DNA from: Plasmodiophora brassicae
Taxonomy: Eukaryota; Endomyxa; Phytomyxea; Plasmodiophorida; Plasmodiophoridae
Reading direction: 5' to 3'
DNA: 64,000 nt
Assembly: GCA_039704465.1 (NCBI GenBank)
Contig: JASFAU010000003.1
Coordinates: 1,178,001 to 1,242,000 of the forward strand
The notes under the pieces are model-generated. The model saw only the letters and a list, made by a program, of their open reading frames with translations. It was not told the origin of the DNA and ran no database searches. The first letter of the stretch is position 1, and every line of letters starts with the position of its first letter. A program made the translations under genes and the position numbers. Below, in pieces: positions 42,008-55,060 of this stretch.

Positions 42008-42409
42008 ATGACAGATGTGATTGCCGGCGCCGTTGCATCGGGATCGGCGGCGTCGCCCGACGAGCAGCGCCTGCGGGACGCTTTGAGAATACGGTATGTG
42101 CGAGTATGATAGCCGGATATCTGCGATCTTATGGGCTGGCGATGTCAGGATTCTCGATTTGATCAAGGATGTCAGTGCGAAGCTTCTGCACATGGCCCAG
42201 CGGGTGGCGGCCATTGAGAAGAAGCTTGATGAACTAGTGTATTTGATGAACGGTGGCACAGTTCCTTCGTGGATGCTCGCTGCTGATGCTGACTTGCCGT
42301 TGTACCTACAGGAGATGCGGAATATACATTCCAGAAGCGCAGAGCCCTGCCTCCCATCGAGTCCTTCTTGGGTTCGCCACGAGACCCAGATCAAGAATTG
42401 TTCTGTTGA
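42008..42409 (+). CDS. Small coiled-coil protein of unknown function (about 90-115 aa)
   Basis: Exon 1 (42008-42093) and an intron at 42094-42148 join in frame to RILDLIKDVSAKLLHMAQRV-AAIEKKLDELVYLM, an amphipathic helix. The 3' structure is ambiguous. Reading through gives one tail. Splicing about 42261-42338 gives a tail KRRALPPIESFLGSPRDPDQ that looks more protein-like and stops at 42409. It may be a subunit of a small helical complex. No family is recognised. Confidence 0.5.
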
Positions 42410-42543
42410 CGACGCTGGGCCGTTTCTGTGCACGGTTGTAATATTTCTAAACGCCGAAACCTGGTTCACAATAACGGTCACGATTCGGAAATCACAATGA
42501 CGTGCGCGTGTATTACGTCGACATTCGGCAGCCGTGCATCCAG

Positions 42544-43488
42544 CTACTCCTCGATCTTGGGCGCCAGGAAGAACTGCAAGTGGCCCAGCTCGCCCAACGA
42601 GTACTCGAACATGATGGGCGCCGCCGACGCCAGCCTGATCGTTACCGACTTCGAGACGGCACTCGCCTTGGCGAAGTTGTTGAAGTAGTTCATGGCGAAC
42701 TGCAATTCGACCGGGTCGCTGCACTTGATCGTCGTCGGGATTTCGCCCTTCTTCTCATCAACGGCGACGTGCTGCTTGAGAGCGACGGTCCCGGCACCAA
42801 TACCACCCTCAACCTTGAACTTGATGCTGTCCTTTGACGCATCGACCGAGATGGTGTCGCCAAGGGCAGACAGGTCTCGGCAGATTCGCTGGAATTCATT
42901 GGCCGGCATGCTCACTTCGACAGCATACTCTTGCTCGGGTACAGCCAGGTGTTCGGAATCAATATCCATGAGCTTCAGCTCGAACTCAGAGAGGCGTTCG
43001 GTATCTGCAACGTATAATGAAAACCCGATCTCTCAAACGTCAACTTGGAAGCGTACTCGGTGCCTCGAACACGAAATGAATCGAGTCGGGACGGTCATCA
43101 GCACGTATAGTGACGCTGTCCTTGCTGTCCATGCACTTGAAGATCTGGACACAGGACCGTCAAAATGGAGCCTTTCGTGATGAGCGCTGACGGCACCGCA
43201 CCTTGACCATGGACTCGACTTTGAATCCGAGAGAGATGCCTCGGTCACACCGGAAATCGTCAAATCCAGCCGAATTCAGGAACAAGGACACCAGCGCAAC
43301 ATGTGCATTGTCCATGGCCTAGATTCGACCTCACGTTAGACTCACGCTGGGGCGTGGAGCGCACCACAAGCAACCTGCATCGACACTGCGGTCTCGGAGC
43401 AGTCGAGGTTGGCTTCGTCGACAATGCCCTGAAGTGTTTCCAGGATCTTCTTCAGCGGCGTACCATCGAGAAGCTGTGCCTCGAACAT
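42544..43488 (-). CDS. PCNA: PCNA, DNA sliding clamp (about 259 aa)
   Basis: A homotrimeric processivity clamp for replicative polymerases and a platform for repair factors. Four exons with introns 43319-43374, 43145-43201 and 43005-43056. The spliced protein starts MFEAQLLDG and contains MDNAHVALVSL, the centre-loop/interdomain region EAPNTERLSEFELKLMDID, PEQEYAVEVSMP, FQRICRDLSALGDTI and a C-terminus ending HLQFFLAPKIEE (the canonical LAPKIEDEE). Length equals the family's. The third intron creates the NTE codons in the interdomain segment, which confirms the model. Confidence 0.97.
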
Positions 43489-43808
43489 CGCGACACACCC
43501 GTCCGCTTCCAATCCGCAATGACTGCGCAAACGGCTCCGCGCAGACCGCGGGCGCGCCGCCATGGGGGTTACCAGTTACCACTTATGTACCATCCGTGTT
43601 ACCTCGTGTTCCCGGCCGCCATTGAGCAACGTGTAAAGAAGGTTTGCGCAGGCCAATGTCCAATGCGGCCAGAAGTAGGTTAACGCCGGCCGCGCTAGGT
43701 ACTGACTCCTCCGCCTGTGATGATATCCCATATTCGGTGAACCGCCGAAACTCGACACAGATATTGCACATTGGCGCGTGCCCCCGTTATACGGGAAGAA
43801 TTCAGATA
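43489..43808. other. Intergenic region, divergent promoter of PCNA and a membrane protein gene
   Basis: About 320 bp with only short unsupported open frames. No recognisable element was found. Confidence 0.4.
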
Positions 43809-44183
43809 ATGGGCGTTCTAATGGTCACCTTCGTGGTGGCGGCTATTGCAGCGTGCCCCCTGCTGGCCGATGCCCAGGACAGCAGTATGAGCACAACTGC
43901 CAAGGGTACGACGGGTGCTGGCGTGATCACAGTGTCCGGGGCGGTCCTGGTTATACTATTTCTGATCCTTCTCGTTGTGCGCCTTCGGAGGCGCCGTCAT
44001 GGAGCAGTGGCGGTGGCCCCGACGGGATCGAATGCGCCCTCGCCCTCGCTGGCGGCCATCGAGTTCGGCCAGTTTCACAAGCTCGGGGTGGGCAGGTTCC
44101 GCGAGCCGCGGTCCAGCCAGGAGAACGTCAAGCTAGACACGCAGGGCATCGCCATCGTTCCAGCACCCGAGCAGTTAGTGTAG
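43809..44183 (+). CDS. Small type I membrane protein (about 124 aa)
   Basis: From ATG 43809: a signal peptide (MGVLMVTFVVAAIAACPLLADA), a short Ser/Thr-rich ectodomain, a TM helix (VSGAVLVILFLILLVV) and an RLRRRR stop-transfer, then a cytosolic tail of about 70 residues. The architecture matches the protein at 39250-39645, although the sequences are not clearly homologous. Function unknown. Confidence 0.55.
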   Translation: MGVLMVTFVVAAIAACPLLADAQDSSMSTTAKGTTGAGVITVSGAVLVILFLILLVVRLRRRRHGAVAVAPTGSNAPSPSLAAIEFGQFHKLGVGRFREPRSSQENVKLDTQGIAIVPAPEQLV

Positions 44184-44315
44184 AGCGGCCAGAAGTATTG
44201 AAGCGTTCTACCCACGAAACTCCATAAACTGTGCACATCGCGAAATTACATCAGACGTGCACGCGCTCAAACCACCTACCGTCGTCTTCGAGCCATACTC
44301 GACAGATACAGAGTA

Positions 44316-44917
44316 CTAACGTTTTCGTTTCATTGTTGATGGCAATTCGGGATACTCGATCGCGCCAGTGGCCTTCCGAGGCCGTTTCAGGTCACGAAGG
44401 CGTTGCTCCATGGCCGACCACTGGGCGTCCAAGTTGCTGTCCTCCTCGACCTCATTCAACTCATCCGCGGGGACAGCAGCGGAGGGTAGACGGTTCGGTA
44501 CGCACCGACGAAGGACGACGCGAAGCTTGCGTTCAGCGTTGGCAGTCTGTCGTGCCGTCCAGTTATGTTCCAAGCCGTGCGCCCGTAGTATCTAACGCAT
44601 CAAACGTTTACGGGACGCCGTTAGCTCCGCAAACAGTACGCGACGATACATTGAGCAACTGCCTGTCGATACGGTCGCCCGGATCTCCAGCAAGTTTCCA
44701 CTCAATCAGCGCATTCTTCAGCTTCTTGCCAAGTCGCATATTCTGATCCGGTTCCGTCCCGATCGGTCGCGCGAGAACGCCGCCAACCTCTTCCTGCAGG
44801 AATACTGAGCAAGTCCAACATGACGTACACTTACGACGGCGATGTACAGACAACACGGGCCAGGTCGTTGTCGATGACGGCCGCCTGAGCGTCATCGTCA
44901 TCGTTGCCACTCTCCAT
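44316..44917 (-). CDS. Nuclear-looking charged protein of unknown function (about 163 aa)
   Basis: Three exons with introns 44805-44856 and 44592-44649. The start at 44917 avoids overlap with EMC5 on the other strand, while a longer version could start at 45058 and would overlap EMC5's first exon. The acidic start (MESGNDDDDAQ) leads to LFLQEEVGGVLARPIG, a helical segment (LGKKLKNALIEWKLAGD ... IDRQLLNILRAHGLEHNW), a basic region and a final Lys/Arg-rich MKRKR. It may be a DNA- or RNA-associated protein, but no family is recognised. Confidence 0.55.
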
Positions 44918-44959
44918 TGTCCGCGGAGAGGCGGAGTCCGACGTTTCGCGGTTGGTATA

Positions 44960-45403
44960 ATGCTGGGCGTTGTCGCCATTGCTGTCTCTGGCGTCCTCTT
45001 GGTCCATGCCGTCTTCTCTGCTATGCAGTGTCAGTTCGCCATCAGTCCCCGATATCATGATGCCTGGCACTGATCGTCACCGTTCGGTTATCTGTAGTCG
45101 AGCACTGGGTCAAAATGTCGCATCTGGACCGAGTACCGACGTCATTGCCATTCGATGTATATACCTCGTCTGAACGTGATCAACAGTTTAGCTAATGCAC
45201 ATCTTCTATAGATCATCGTGGAGAGCATGCTAGGCCTCTTGATGTGCGTGCTGGGCACTGTCGTCCACTTCGGCTACTTCCGGAACATCAAGCAAGCACG
45301 CGTTCACGCCACCAAGTCCGATGACGAGCGTTCGCGTCGACCCGAATTCCACCATTTCAACCACCGAGGACGAGCAGGTCCTGACACCAAGCTCGCCGCC
45401 TGA
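44960..45403 (+). CDS. EMC5: EMC5 / MMGT-like ER membrane protein complex subunit (about 106 aa)
   Basis: A small two-TM subunit of the EMC insertase. Three exons with introns 45030-45097 and 45157-45211. The model yields TM1 (VVAIAVSGVLLVHAVFSAMQ, whose HAxFSAxQ is characteristic), then EHWVKMSHLDRVPTSLPFDI (compare LPxDIVxQ), TM2 (LGLLMCVLGTVVHFGYF) and the conserved FHHFNHRGR near the end (compare FxxFNHRGR). The two upstream exons would be missed without splicing. Length is a little shorter than human EMC5 (131 aa) because of a short C-terminus. The start is 42 bp from the divergent gene at 44917. Confidence 0.88.
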
Positions 45404-45580
45404 CACTGACACATGTTGTCGTTAACCTAAATTACATCCTACGCTGACCACGACCTTATAACTTGTAGAGAAAACCTGGGAATACTACGTATTGGGTAGA
45501 AGGATTCTGGCGACCATGTTGGGCTCGCAAGCCTGGGTACCCAACCTACATACATAGTCGACCACCCGTCTCAAGCGCCA
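45404..45580. other. Intergenic, start of a transposon-rich segment
   Basis: No gene is visible between EMC5 and the first repeat segment at 45581. Confidence 0.4.
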
Positions 45581-45645
45581 GTGACGTGTACTATTTTGTC
45601 AACATGGTACGTTTATTCCATCCAGATCTTCATTTCACCATGCCA
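45581..45645. repeat. Segment X, copy 1 (inverted partner at 46848-46910)
   Basis: About 65 bp reading GTGTACTATTTTGTCAACAT then GGTACGTTTATTCCATCC and on to CATTTCACCATGCCA. It reappears in reverse complement at 46848-46910 with a 4-bp indel and about three substitutions. It brackets the reverse-transcriptase relics. Confidence 0.85.
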
Positions 45646-45655
45646 TGATGGCCAC

Positions 45656-45771
45656 TGGTGTTTCGAAGCCGTTAGTACGTGTGATTCTTGTACCGCTTTA
45701 GGATTCCGGTGATCCTGGACGATAAGGGCGACTGTTGTATGTGACGGAATAGCAACGGCTTCGAAACACCA
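45656..45771. mobile_element. MITE-like element with perfect 18-bp terminal inverted repeats
   Basis: The 116-bp segment starts TGGTGTTTCGAAGCCGTT and ends with the exact reverse complement, AACGGCTTCGAAACACCA. It has no coding capacity. The size and TIRs fit a non-autonomous DNA transposon. A convincing target-site duplication was not seen (only AC on both sides), so the superfamily is unassigned. Confidence 0.75.
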
Positions 45772-45964
45772 ACATGCAATGCTTTCCATGCGGAGTAAAA
45801 TAATCTATGCGATGTGGCGATCGAACCCTGGGTGGCTAAATGGGGTTGGTCTGTATTCCAACCAAACGCGAGATGTGATCTCTACGCTAGACAGCCACGA
45901 TCTAGAATGACCGTCTGCAGGTCTGGCCTCCTGGGCCGCGCAGCCGCCTGCTGTTTTAATTAAA

Positions 45965-46669
45965 TGTGAAGTGTTCAAGCTCGTTGACCACCCTCTGAAG
46001 TTTCATGTCCTCTTGTGGTTGCCGTAAGAATTGCAGGGACAGGTGGTCTGACTGCAGGACAACGAACTCGAGGCCTTCGAGGAACTGGCGCCATCGTTCC
46101 ACTGCCCACCAAACGGCGACTGCCTCACCCCGGCGCGCAGAGTACCTAGTCGGTCTCGTAGGGTGTTGAATGCGGTGATCTGCCCGGGTCCCCAGGCGAA
46201 GGGCACACCTTTGCGGAACAGTGACGTGAGCGGGGCCGCAATGCCTGCGAAGCCGGCGATGTACATCCGGTAGTAGCCCGCCAGTCCCACGAACGAGCGC
46301 AGTTGCTTGAGGCATGTCGGTGTCGGGTACTCGGTGATGGCTTCCACCAGGCGAGGATCGGGTTCGATTCCATGTGCTGAGACGTGATGGCCGAGGAAAA
46401 TAAGGTCGCGGCACGCGAAACGGCATTTGGCTGGTTGGGCTCGCAGCCCGTGTTCGCGTAGCGCCGATGCAGGACCTCTGCGATGTGCTTCAGGTGATCG
46501 GTGAATGATCCAGGGGTGAATATTAGGATGCCGTCGAGGTAGAAGGATGTCGTCGAGGTAGACAAGGCAAGTGCGCCACGTGAGGCCGGCCAAAACGATG
46601 TCCATCAGGCGTTGGAATGTGGCCAATGCGCAGCGTAATCCGAACGGCATGCGTGTGAACTGGAATAGG
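45965..46669 (-). pseudogene. Ty3/Gypsy-type reverse transcriptase / RNase H relic
   Basis: The minus strand carries QFTRMPFGL, then FQRLMD, the RT catalytic YLDDI box, LGHHVSAHGIEPDP, FVGLAGYYRMYIAGFA and the start of RNase H, which are hallmarks of Metaviridae polymerases. The frame breaks downstream of YLDDI and again in RNase H, and RNase H continues in a second frame (WAVERWRQFLEGLEF ... DHLSLQFL). Protease, integrase and LTRs are absent. It is a dead fragment. Confidence 0.9.
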
Positions 46670-46842
46670 CCTGCATCCTGACAGCAAACCGCTGACTGCT
46701 TTCCTGTCACCTGAAGCCCTATTCCAGTTCACACGCATGCCGTTCGGATTACGCTGCGCATCGGCCACATTCCAACGCCTGATCATGGACATCGTTTTGG
46801 CCGGCCTCACGTGTCGCACTTGCCTTGTTTACCTCGACGACA
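46546..46842. repeat. Inverted repeat of the RT core (124-bp arms, 48-bp spacer)
   Basis: Arm 1 is 46546-46669 and arm 2 is 46718-46842. They differ by about three substitutions and one 3-bp insertion, and both encode the MPFGLRCA...VYLDDI core, on opposite strands. The sequence could fold into a long hairpin. Confidence 0.9.
46718..46842 (+). pseudogene. Second, inverted RT fragment
   Basis: A plus-strand copy of the RT core that ends at LDDI and is joined six bases later to segment X copy 2. Confidence 0.85.
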
Positions 46843-46847
46843 TCAGC

Positions 46848-49409
<2,562 letters not shown>

Positions 49410-49666
49410 ATATCACCGGCACCCATCAACCTACAACACCGCTGCCAGACACGTATCACGCCTATATACGATTCATCATACACACGCTCTTGTTCCGTCT
49501 AGCGCCTTGCTGACAGCATTCGGGGGTAGATATTCCCAGCTCGCGGGGGGTCGGAGGCGCCGATCTACTAGGGCGCGGTGAGGTACGCTCATAGATCTAC
49601 TCGCGTCTCCTACCCGGCGGTGGCGTGTCGGGCGCGAATACGATCGCTTGGCGGCCGCCCCCCGCC
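49410..49666. other. Intergenic region
   Basis: About 257 bp between the helicase stop and the next start, with nothing recognisable. Confidence 0.4.
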
Positions 49667-51678
49667 ATGGACGGCCTCGTCCTTGTCAATTTCGAGCTGC
49701 ACGAGGAGATCGGCGAGGAGTGTGATGCGACACAGTCGGCGTCGCTCATGCTGTACGCGGGCGTGCCCACCGCTGAACTGCAGAGCATGCTCGCCGCCGT
49801 CTTCGGCATCACGCAGGCGTCCAGCATCGCCGGTCAGCCTCGCGCACACCCGACACGTCTCGGTCGACCGCTAACGGGATGACCTCGCAGCGATCCAGGT
49901 GCAGCCCGACGGGCACATCGTCCCGCTGTCGTACCTGAGCGCCCGACCGGACGCGTTCGCATCGGTCGACAAGTACCAGACGCTGCAGCTGATGATCGTC
50001 CGGTCGCCGATGGACACGCTGCTGGCCCATCGCCCGGACAGCAGCCATGCGTCGACAAGCGCGAAGCAGGCCAGCACGGTGGGGGACCTGATCCCCGGGT
50101 CCCGCCCCTCCTTGCAGATTCAGACCGTTGATCTGGCCGGGGCCGGGGCCGCCCGGGACGCCTTGTTCGAGCTGCTGGTGTCGTTGACGGCGCCGCCTGT
50201 TCCGTTGGTGAACGCCGCCGAGCAGATCGCGCTACGCGCCAGGATCGAATCCGATGATCGCGAGGTGAACCAGTGGTACAACGAGTACAGGGCCGACGGC
50301 GACATGTTGGCCCTGGTGCGCCGTCTGATCGCCGCCGCCAACAACGACCTGAACAGCATGCCGCCGCCGTCCCTCGAGCTGACGCTCGCTCGGATCTGGA
50401 TCCTGAAGGAGATGTCGCTGCTGACCCAGGAGGAGTGCCTCGCCTTGCAGGATCTCGCCCGCGATCAGGACTCGTTAATCGCCACTGTCTTCATCATTTA
50501 CGGCGGCGCCGATGTCGATGAGGGCGTTCTGGCCAGCAAACTCCTCGACGCCATTGTAGGGAGATGGCAACACGTTGACGAACAGTGTACCGTTGCTGAC
50601 GCGGTACCGTGTAGAACAAGAACCAGGTCGTGGAGAGCGATTCGGAGCGGGATCGGCAGAGGTTGCTCCAGTTCCGGTTGCAGATCGTTCGCGACCTGAA
50701 CGATGCCGAGCTGCTGGACGACGCCGAAGCCGAGTTCGTCGAGGCGGCCATTGCCAGTCACCGCCCGTTCATCGAGGATGCCTTCGCGGAGTTCGCCGTG
50801 TCGGGCGACTCGGGACGCCTGGCCAGGGCCATCACTGGAGAGCTGAATTCCAACGAAGGTCTGTGTCGGGCCAGTCGGGCGTTCTACGCACGCGACGCTG
50901 ACCCATCGCGCATCCAGTCGGTGGCGATTCAGACAGGATTCAATCCACGGATTGGCTCCTGTCTCGTCTGGCGGACACGCACGGCCTGTCGGATCACTGG
51001 GTCCGGTCGCTCAAGGCGCTCATCGGCAACCGGGACGAAGTCGCCCTGGCCGCCATCGACCTGTTCAACCAGGACTGCGACTGGAACGAGCTGATCGACA
51101 CGCTCGACCGATTGCTGGCCTACCGGGCCGGCGAGCAGAAAACAGCCGCTGGCCGAACACCGCTCAACGCGGTCAACAACGGCACCGTACGAATGCTGTC
51201 TTCGTCGGAGCGGCGGCACTTGTGTCAGCTGGCAGATGACCTCCTCAAGGAGAACCTGGTCGATGACTCTCACTGGGCATCGCTGAAGGCACTCATCCTC
51301 CGCAAGGACCCTGTCATCGAGGCGGCATACTCTCTGTATAGGTAATCGGTAATGTGTGGGTCGACCAGGGCAAGATCGTAACGGTTCGTAATGTCCCTCA
51401 GCAATGTGAACGATTGGAACGAGTTTGCGGACACGTCGTTGCGGTTGGCGTGCCGATCGCATCAGGGGCCTGCGCACGTCGCTGACAGTGTGTCGTACAC
51501 CGACGTCCTGTACGCTTTAGTGGCATCGGGCGCGGTGCCTGCTGATGGGGCCCGGCGCATCGTCCAGGCCGCCGACGCTCAAGACGATACTGTGGCCGGC
51601 GTGGTCGGCCAGTACCAGGCCGACGGCAACCGCACGAAGCTGTCCGAGAACTTGATCCAGCTCGCCAAGTCGATATGA
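49667..51678 (+). CDS. Protein built from six related helical modules (about 591 aa)
   Basis: Five exons with introns 49833-49890, 50556-50614, 50859-50917, 51342-51401; each junction keeps the frame. After a globular start (MDGLVLVNFELHEEIG ... IVPLSYLSARPDAFASVD), at least six units of about 65-75 residues follow the pattern hydrophobic-rich helix / short loop / L-x-x-L-(I/A)-x-x-(R/N)-(D)-x-x-(V/I) / helix with a final aromatic / x-x-D/G-D-x-x-x-L / helix. Examples are VRSLKALIGNRDEVALAAID, WASLKALILRKDPVIEAAYS and GARRIVQAADAQDDTVAGVV. Each is followed by (C/N/G)(D/N)xxxL. The same module ends the PHD protein at 61841-62989. I do not know a named family. It may be a lineage-specific alpha-solenoid used for protein binding. 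Confidence 0.7.
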
Positions 51679-51761
51679 TTTGGGAACGCGTCGTTCGACC
51701 GGTATGGAATACACTGGCAAACAGACTTATGTTATTGTCCCGCCCGGCGTATTGGCCCGAT

Positions 51762-52893
51762 TCAGGGCGGGCGCCGCAGCTCAGACCGCAGAACGTGCAC
51801 GAGGACGTCGACAGAGGCTTGCGCTGTCACCACCTGATGGAACGTGGACAGGGCAAGGTTCTCCCCGACCTGCTGGGCGTTATCGTGCAGGTCGACGTGC
51901 AGCCGCACGACCCGGTCGAGTATCATCTTGTCCAGCAAGCGCTGCACGTGCATGTTGATCGTCGCAGATTCGTTCCGAGTCGCCAGGTTCGTCAGGAGGA
52001 TCTTCAGTATGGACTATCCGCATCGTCAGGGACACGTCTGGTCGCAGATCATGCAGAGAGGTACGTACCTTGTCCAACAATGTGGACGAGTGTTTGCGGA
52101 TGATTTGCGCTTCGACCACCTTGTGATCCGCCGCCGTCTGCTTCTGCACGCGCTCCCAGGTCGACCGGCATACCCGTTCGGTGAGTTCGTCGGCCCACTG
52201 GTCGACGAGGCCGTCGACTGTGTGCCTGACGAGGACTTCCTCGGCGATGTCGTCGCAGATTTCGTCGATCATGGGCGCCATCAGGATCTCAACCTTGGCC
52301 ATGTCGTCGACCAGGGCCAGGTACTCGTCCACCATCGACTGGACCACCTGCCGAACGATGCCAGGCAGGGCGTCGTCGCACACGTCCGCGATGATCGCAT
52401 CGACGGCCGCCGTGAGGACGTCATTCGCCCGTGCCTGGCTGCATTCGTGCAAGTACCCGCCCACAAGACGCCCGATGAGATCGGCGACGACGCCGCGAAG
52501 GCATTCGTCGACCACCTCGAACAGTATTCCGTCCAGGACCTCCTTCGAGGTCAGCACGTCTTCGGAGTAGGGCGCGAATCGTTGAGAGCTGCCTCGGATC
52601 ACTGAGATCAGGAGGTCTGGGATGATGTCCTGATCGGCTGGTCACCAATCTGAAGGGAATGGAAGTGAGATCGGATCCGTACCCCGTTGAGGAACTCCTC
52701 GATCAGCTGGTCGGTTACTTGCAACGCAGCCGCCTGGCGAGACTCATCACGCCTGACGCGACGCGCATTGCGAATTCGACGCCACCTGTGCAAAGCGTCA
52801 GCAACCACGAGACGACGCTGTCGACGGCACATCAGACCAGGTGAGGATCTTCCTGGCGGCTTGGGCCTGCTCAGAATCGACAGCCGACGTCAT
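51762..52893 (-). CDS. Helical protein of unknown function (about 323 aa)
   Basis: Four exons with introns 52786-52825 (only 40 nt), 52630-52682 and 52002-52068. The start at 52893 follows an upstream out-of-frame ATG. The product is almost entirely helical and acidic, with recurring segments such as VLDGILFEVVDECLRGVVAD, VLTAAVDAIIADVCDDAL and LMAPMIDEICDDIAEEVL. The N-terminal part is basic (WRRIRNARRVRRDESRQ). The composition suggests a scaffold or coiled-coil subunit, but no family is recognised. The gene is convergent with the six-module gene (83 bp between stops). Confidence 0.6.
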
Positions 52894-53035
52894 ACGATCA
52901 TGTTCGCGGTCATCGCCGACCTGACGAGGGGGCGACGCGCCATCCTGAACGACCATGGTTCGTCACTGGCGCAAGACAAGGTGACCGCAGCGGCGAACCT
53001 TGACGTCGGGAGGCTCGTCCCGCTTGCCAGGACGG

Positions 53036-53418
53036 TCAGCGTGCCTTCATTCTACAGTCAGGCAATGCACTGGCCACACGTGGGACCCGCGTTACCTCGG
53101 TCGAGGTGCGTGCCCTGCGTCGGGGTCGCCGTATCCATAACACGAATACGGGTATGGGGAAGGATGTGGCGGCGGGGGCATGCCCCAGGGCGGTGCAACC
53201 ATCAGTGGAGGCAGGTAACTCCATGCCGGGAACGGCATGGGTTCGCCCGGTCGAAGATAGCGTTGCTGTCGGCGTCGTATTCGATACGTTCGCCCTGGGG
53301 ATCGGGGCCGCGCCTGCTTCAACGGCGGTAATCGACGGATCGAGCGCCGCGCCTCGTTCCAGGTCGTCGAGCGCCGCTCCGACGTGTCGTCGGCGTCGTC
53401 GTTGTCGTCATCGCTCAT
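53036..53418 (-). CDS. Small Arg/Pro-rich protein (about 112 aa)
   Basis: Exon 1 (53096-53418) and a short last exon after the intron 53052-53095. Acidic start (MSDDDNDDADD), then a basic, Arg-rich middle and a Pro/Tyr-rich tail (PPPPHPSPYPYSCYGYG). It may be an RNA-associated low-complexity protein. Opposite-strand frames are also open here, so confidence is modest. Confidence 0.4.
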
Positions 53419-53564
53419 CTGATGCAGGCGCACTGTGTGACGAGACCGGGACCACGTTGCGGTCCAATGAGTCAACGATCGCCGATGTGGGGTCGGTGGT
53501 CGGCAGGGCGCGTGCCCCTGCTACAATCGTTGTCCTGCGTCATCGCCCTCACTATCGTCCCTCG

Positions 53565-55012
53565 ATGAGCGATCGTCGCCTGCCGACGAGCACGGCGCGA
53601 CGCGCATCGGTCATCGAAGAGAGCAGCAGCAGGAACAACAACAGCAACAGCAACGTCGGCGAAGGTGCCGCCCATGTCGATACGTCCACGACGATGGATT
53701 CGCCAACATCGCCGACCACGGCTCGCCTCGAGCACATGTTCGAGCTGCTGAACATTCTCGACGCCAGCGACGACACGTTGATTCGCCGCCTGGAGGCCGA
53801 GTTGCTTCGCACCGACGCGGAGCAGATGCGGCAGGACGCGCGCGAAGACGAACGCGATATCGATGCGGCCATCGATCGCGACCTGCTCCAGTCCATGTCC
53901 GACACCGACCCCACGCGACGCACCGACCTCCAGAACCTGCTGCTCGCGTTCTCGGGCCGCCTGAACGCCGACGATCTCAGCCGTTCGGTGCAATCGCCCG
54001 AGCGCGGCGCGCACCAGGACGACGTCGGCCAGGTCAGTGGACGGCGAACACATGGCCATGTCGTCGTCGCTGAACGAACGTGTGTGCGAACAGATTGACG
54101 ACGACGAGGAGGAGGACGACGGCGACGATGACCTGGGCGGGGACGATGAGGACGACGCGCATTTCCATCAGCTGCTGCTGCCGAACGGTTCGTCGCTGAC
54201 GACGACGCACGTCGACATCATCAGCAACGCGCTGCGAAACGCGACCACTGCGCTGAACCTCGACGTCGCTGACGTGCACGCCGGCGGCCAGAGGCGAAGT
54301 CGGAGCCGAAGTCGGCACCGGCGGGAGGAGATGGGCACCCAGACGACGGACGAGGTACGTTGTGGTGCGCCCCCGGTCAGGTGGTGCCTGCTGACCCGGA
54401 GCATACAGCGGGACGAACGGCGCGAGAGCAACGCGAGCGACCCGTACGATCGCGAACGTGACGGGGAGCGGGAGCAGATCGAGGGGTACGAAGGCGACCG
54501 GATCGAGCGAGTCGAGGCCGACCAGCGACAGCACGCGTCTGTGGGGCAGGAACAGGTACAGGGCAGCAGCGTATGGAACGCGTGGTTGCTGTGCATGTGT
54601 GCTGATGTGGGGGGCGGCAGGGCGGCGATGAGGACGCGCGCGTCGCCGTGATCATGGAGACGCTGCGCGCGTTCCATGCTAGTGGGTTGGGCGCCGAGGA
54701 GCTCGACGACTTCGTCCTGCAGACGGTGCTGAACCTGCACGGGGGCCCGTCCCGGGACGCGGGGCCGAACGCCACCGGCGACCCGATCGGCGACGACCAG
54801 ATGCGGCTGTACCAGGAGTGCATTGCCGTCATCGACGACTTCCTCGACATCCAAGCCATGATCGTGCGTACCGCGCCATCTGCACACGTTCGTCGTGTGT
54901 GTAACCGCGTTCTGACTCACAGACCGACGAGAACGATGAGGACGACGTGCCGAACGTGGTCGACGACGAGGACGACGACGCCCTGGACGGCGGGGCGCGA
55001 AGCGCAGGATGA
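53565..55012 (+). CDS. Acidic, charged protein of unknown function (about 402 aa)
   Basis: Five exons with introns 54033-54093, 54355-54408, 54556-54620 and 54864-54922. The protein has a Ser/Asn-rich start, a helical region (LEHMFELLNILDASDDTLIR ... DLLQSMSDTDPTRRTDLQNL), a very acidic stretch (IDDDEEEDDGDDDLGGDDED), a short RS-like run (RRSRSRSRHRREE), an Arg/Glu-rich helix and a conserved-looking C-terminal helical part (VIMETLRAFHASGLGAEELD). It ends in a second acidic tail. It is probably nuclear. No named domain is recognised. Confidence 0.6.
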
Positions 55013-55060
55013 CAACGTGGAATGAACAGAAACGGAAAGCGTATGGGAACGGTTTTACTG

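Noticed and set aside
45800..45920. tRNA-like sequence on the minus strand (GGGTTCGATCGCC resembles a B box)
   Set aside because: No acceptor stem can be formed and the T-stem does not pair; at most a decayed tRNA-derived repeat.
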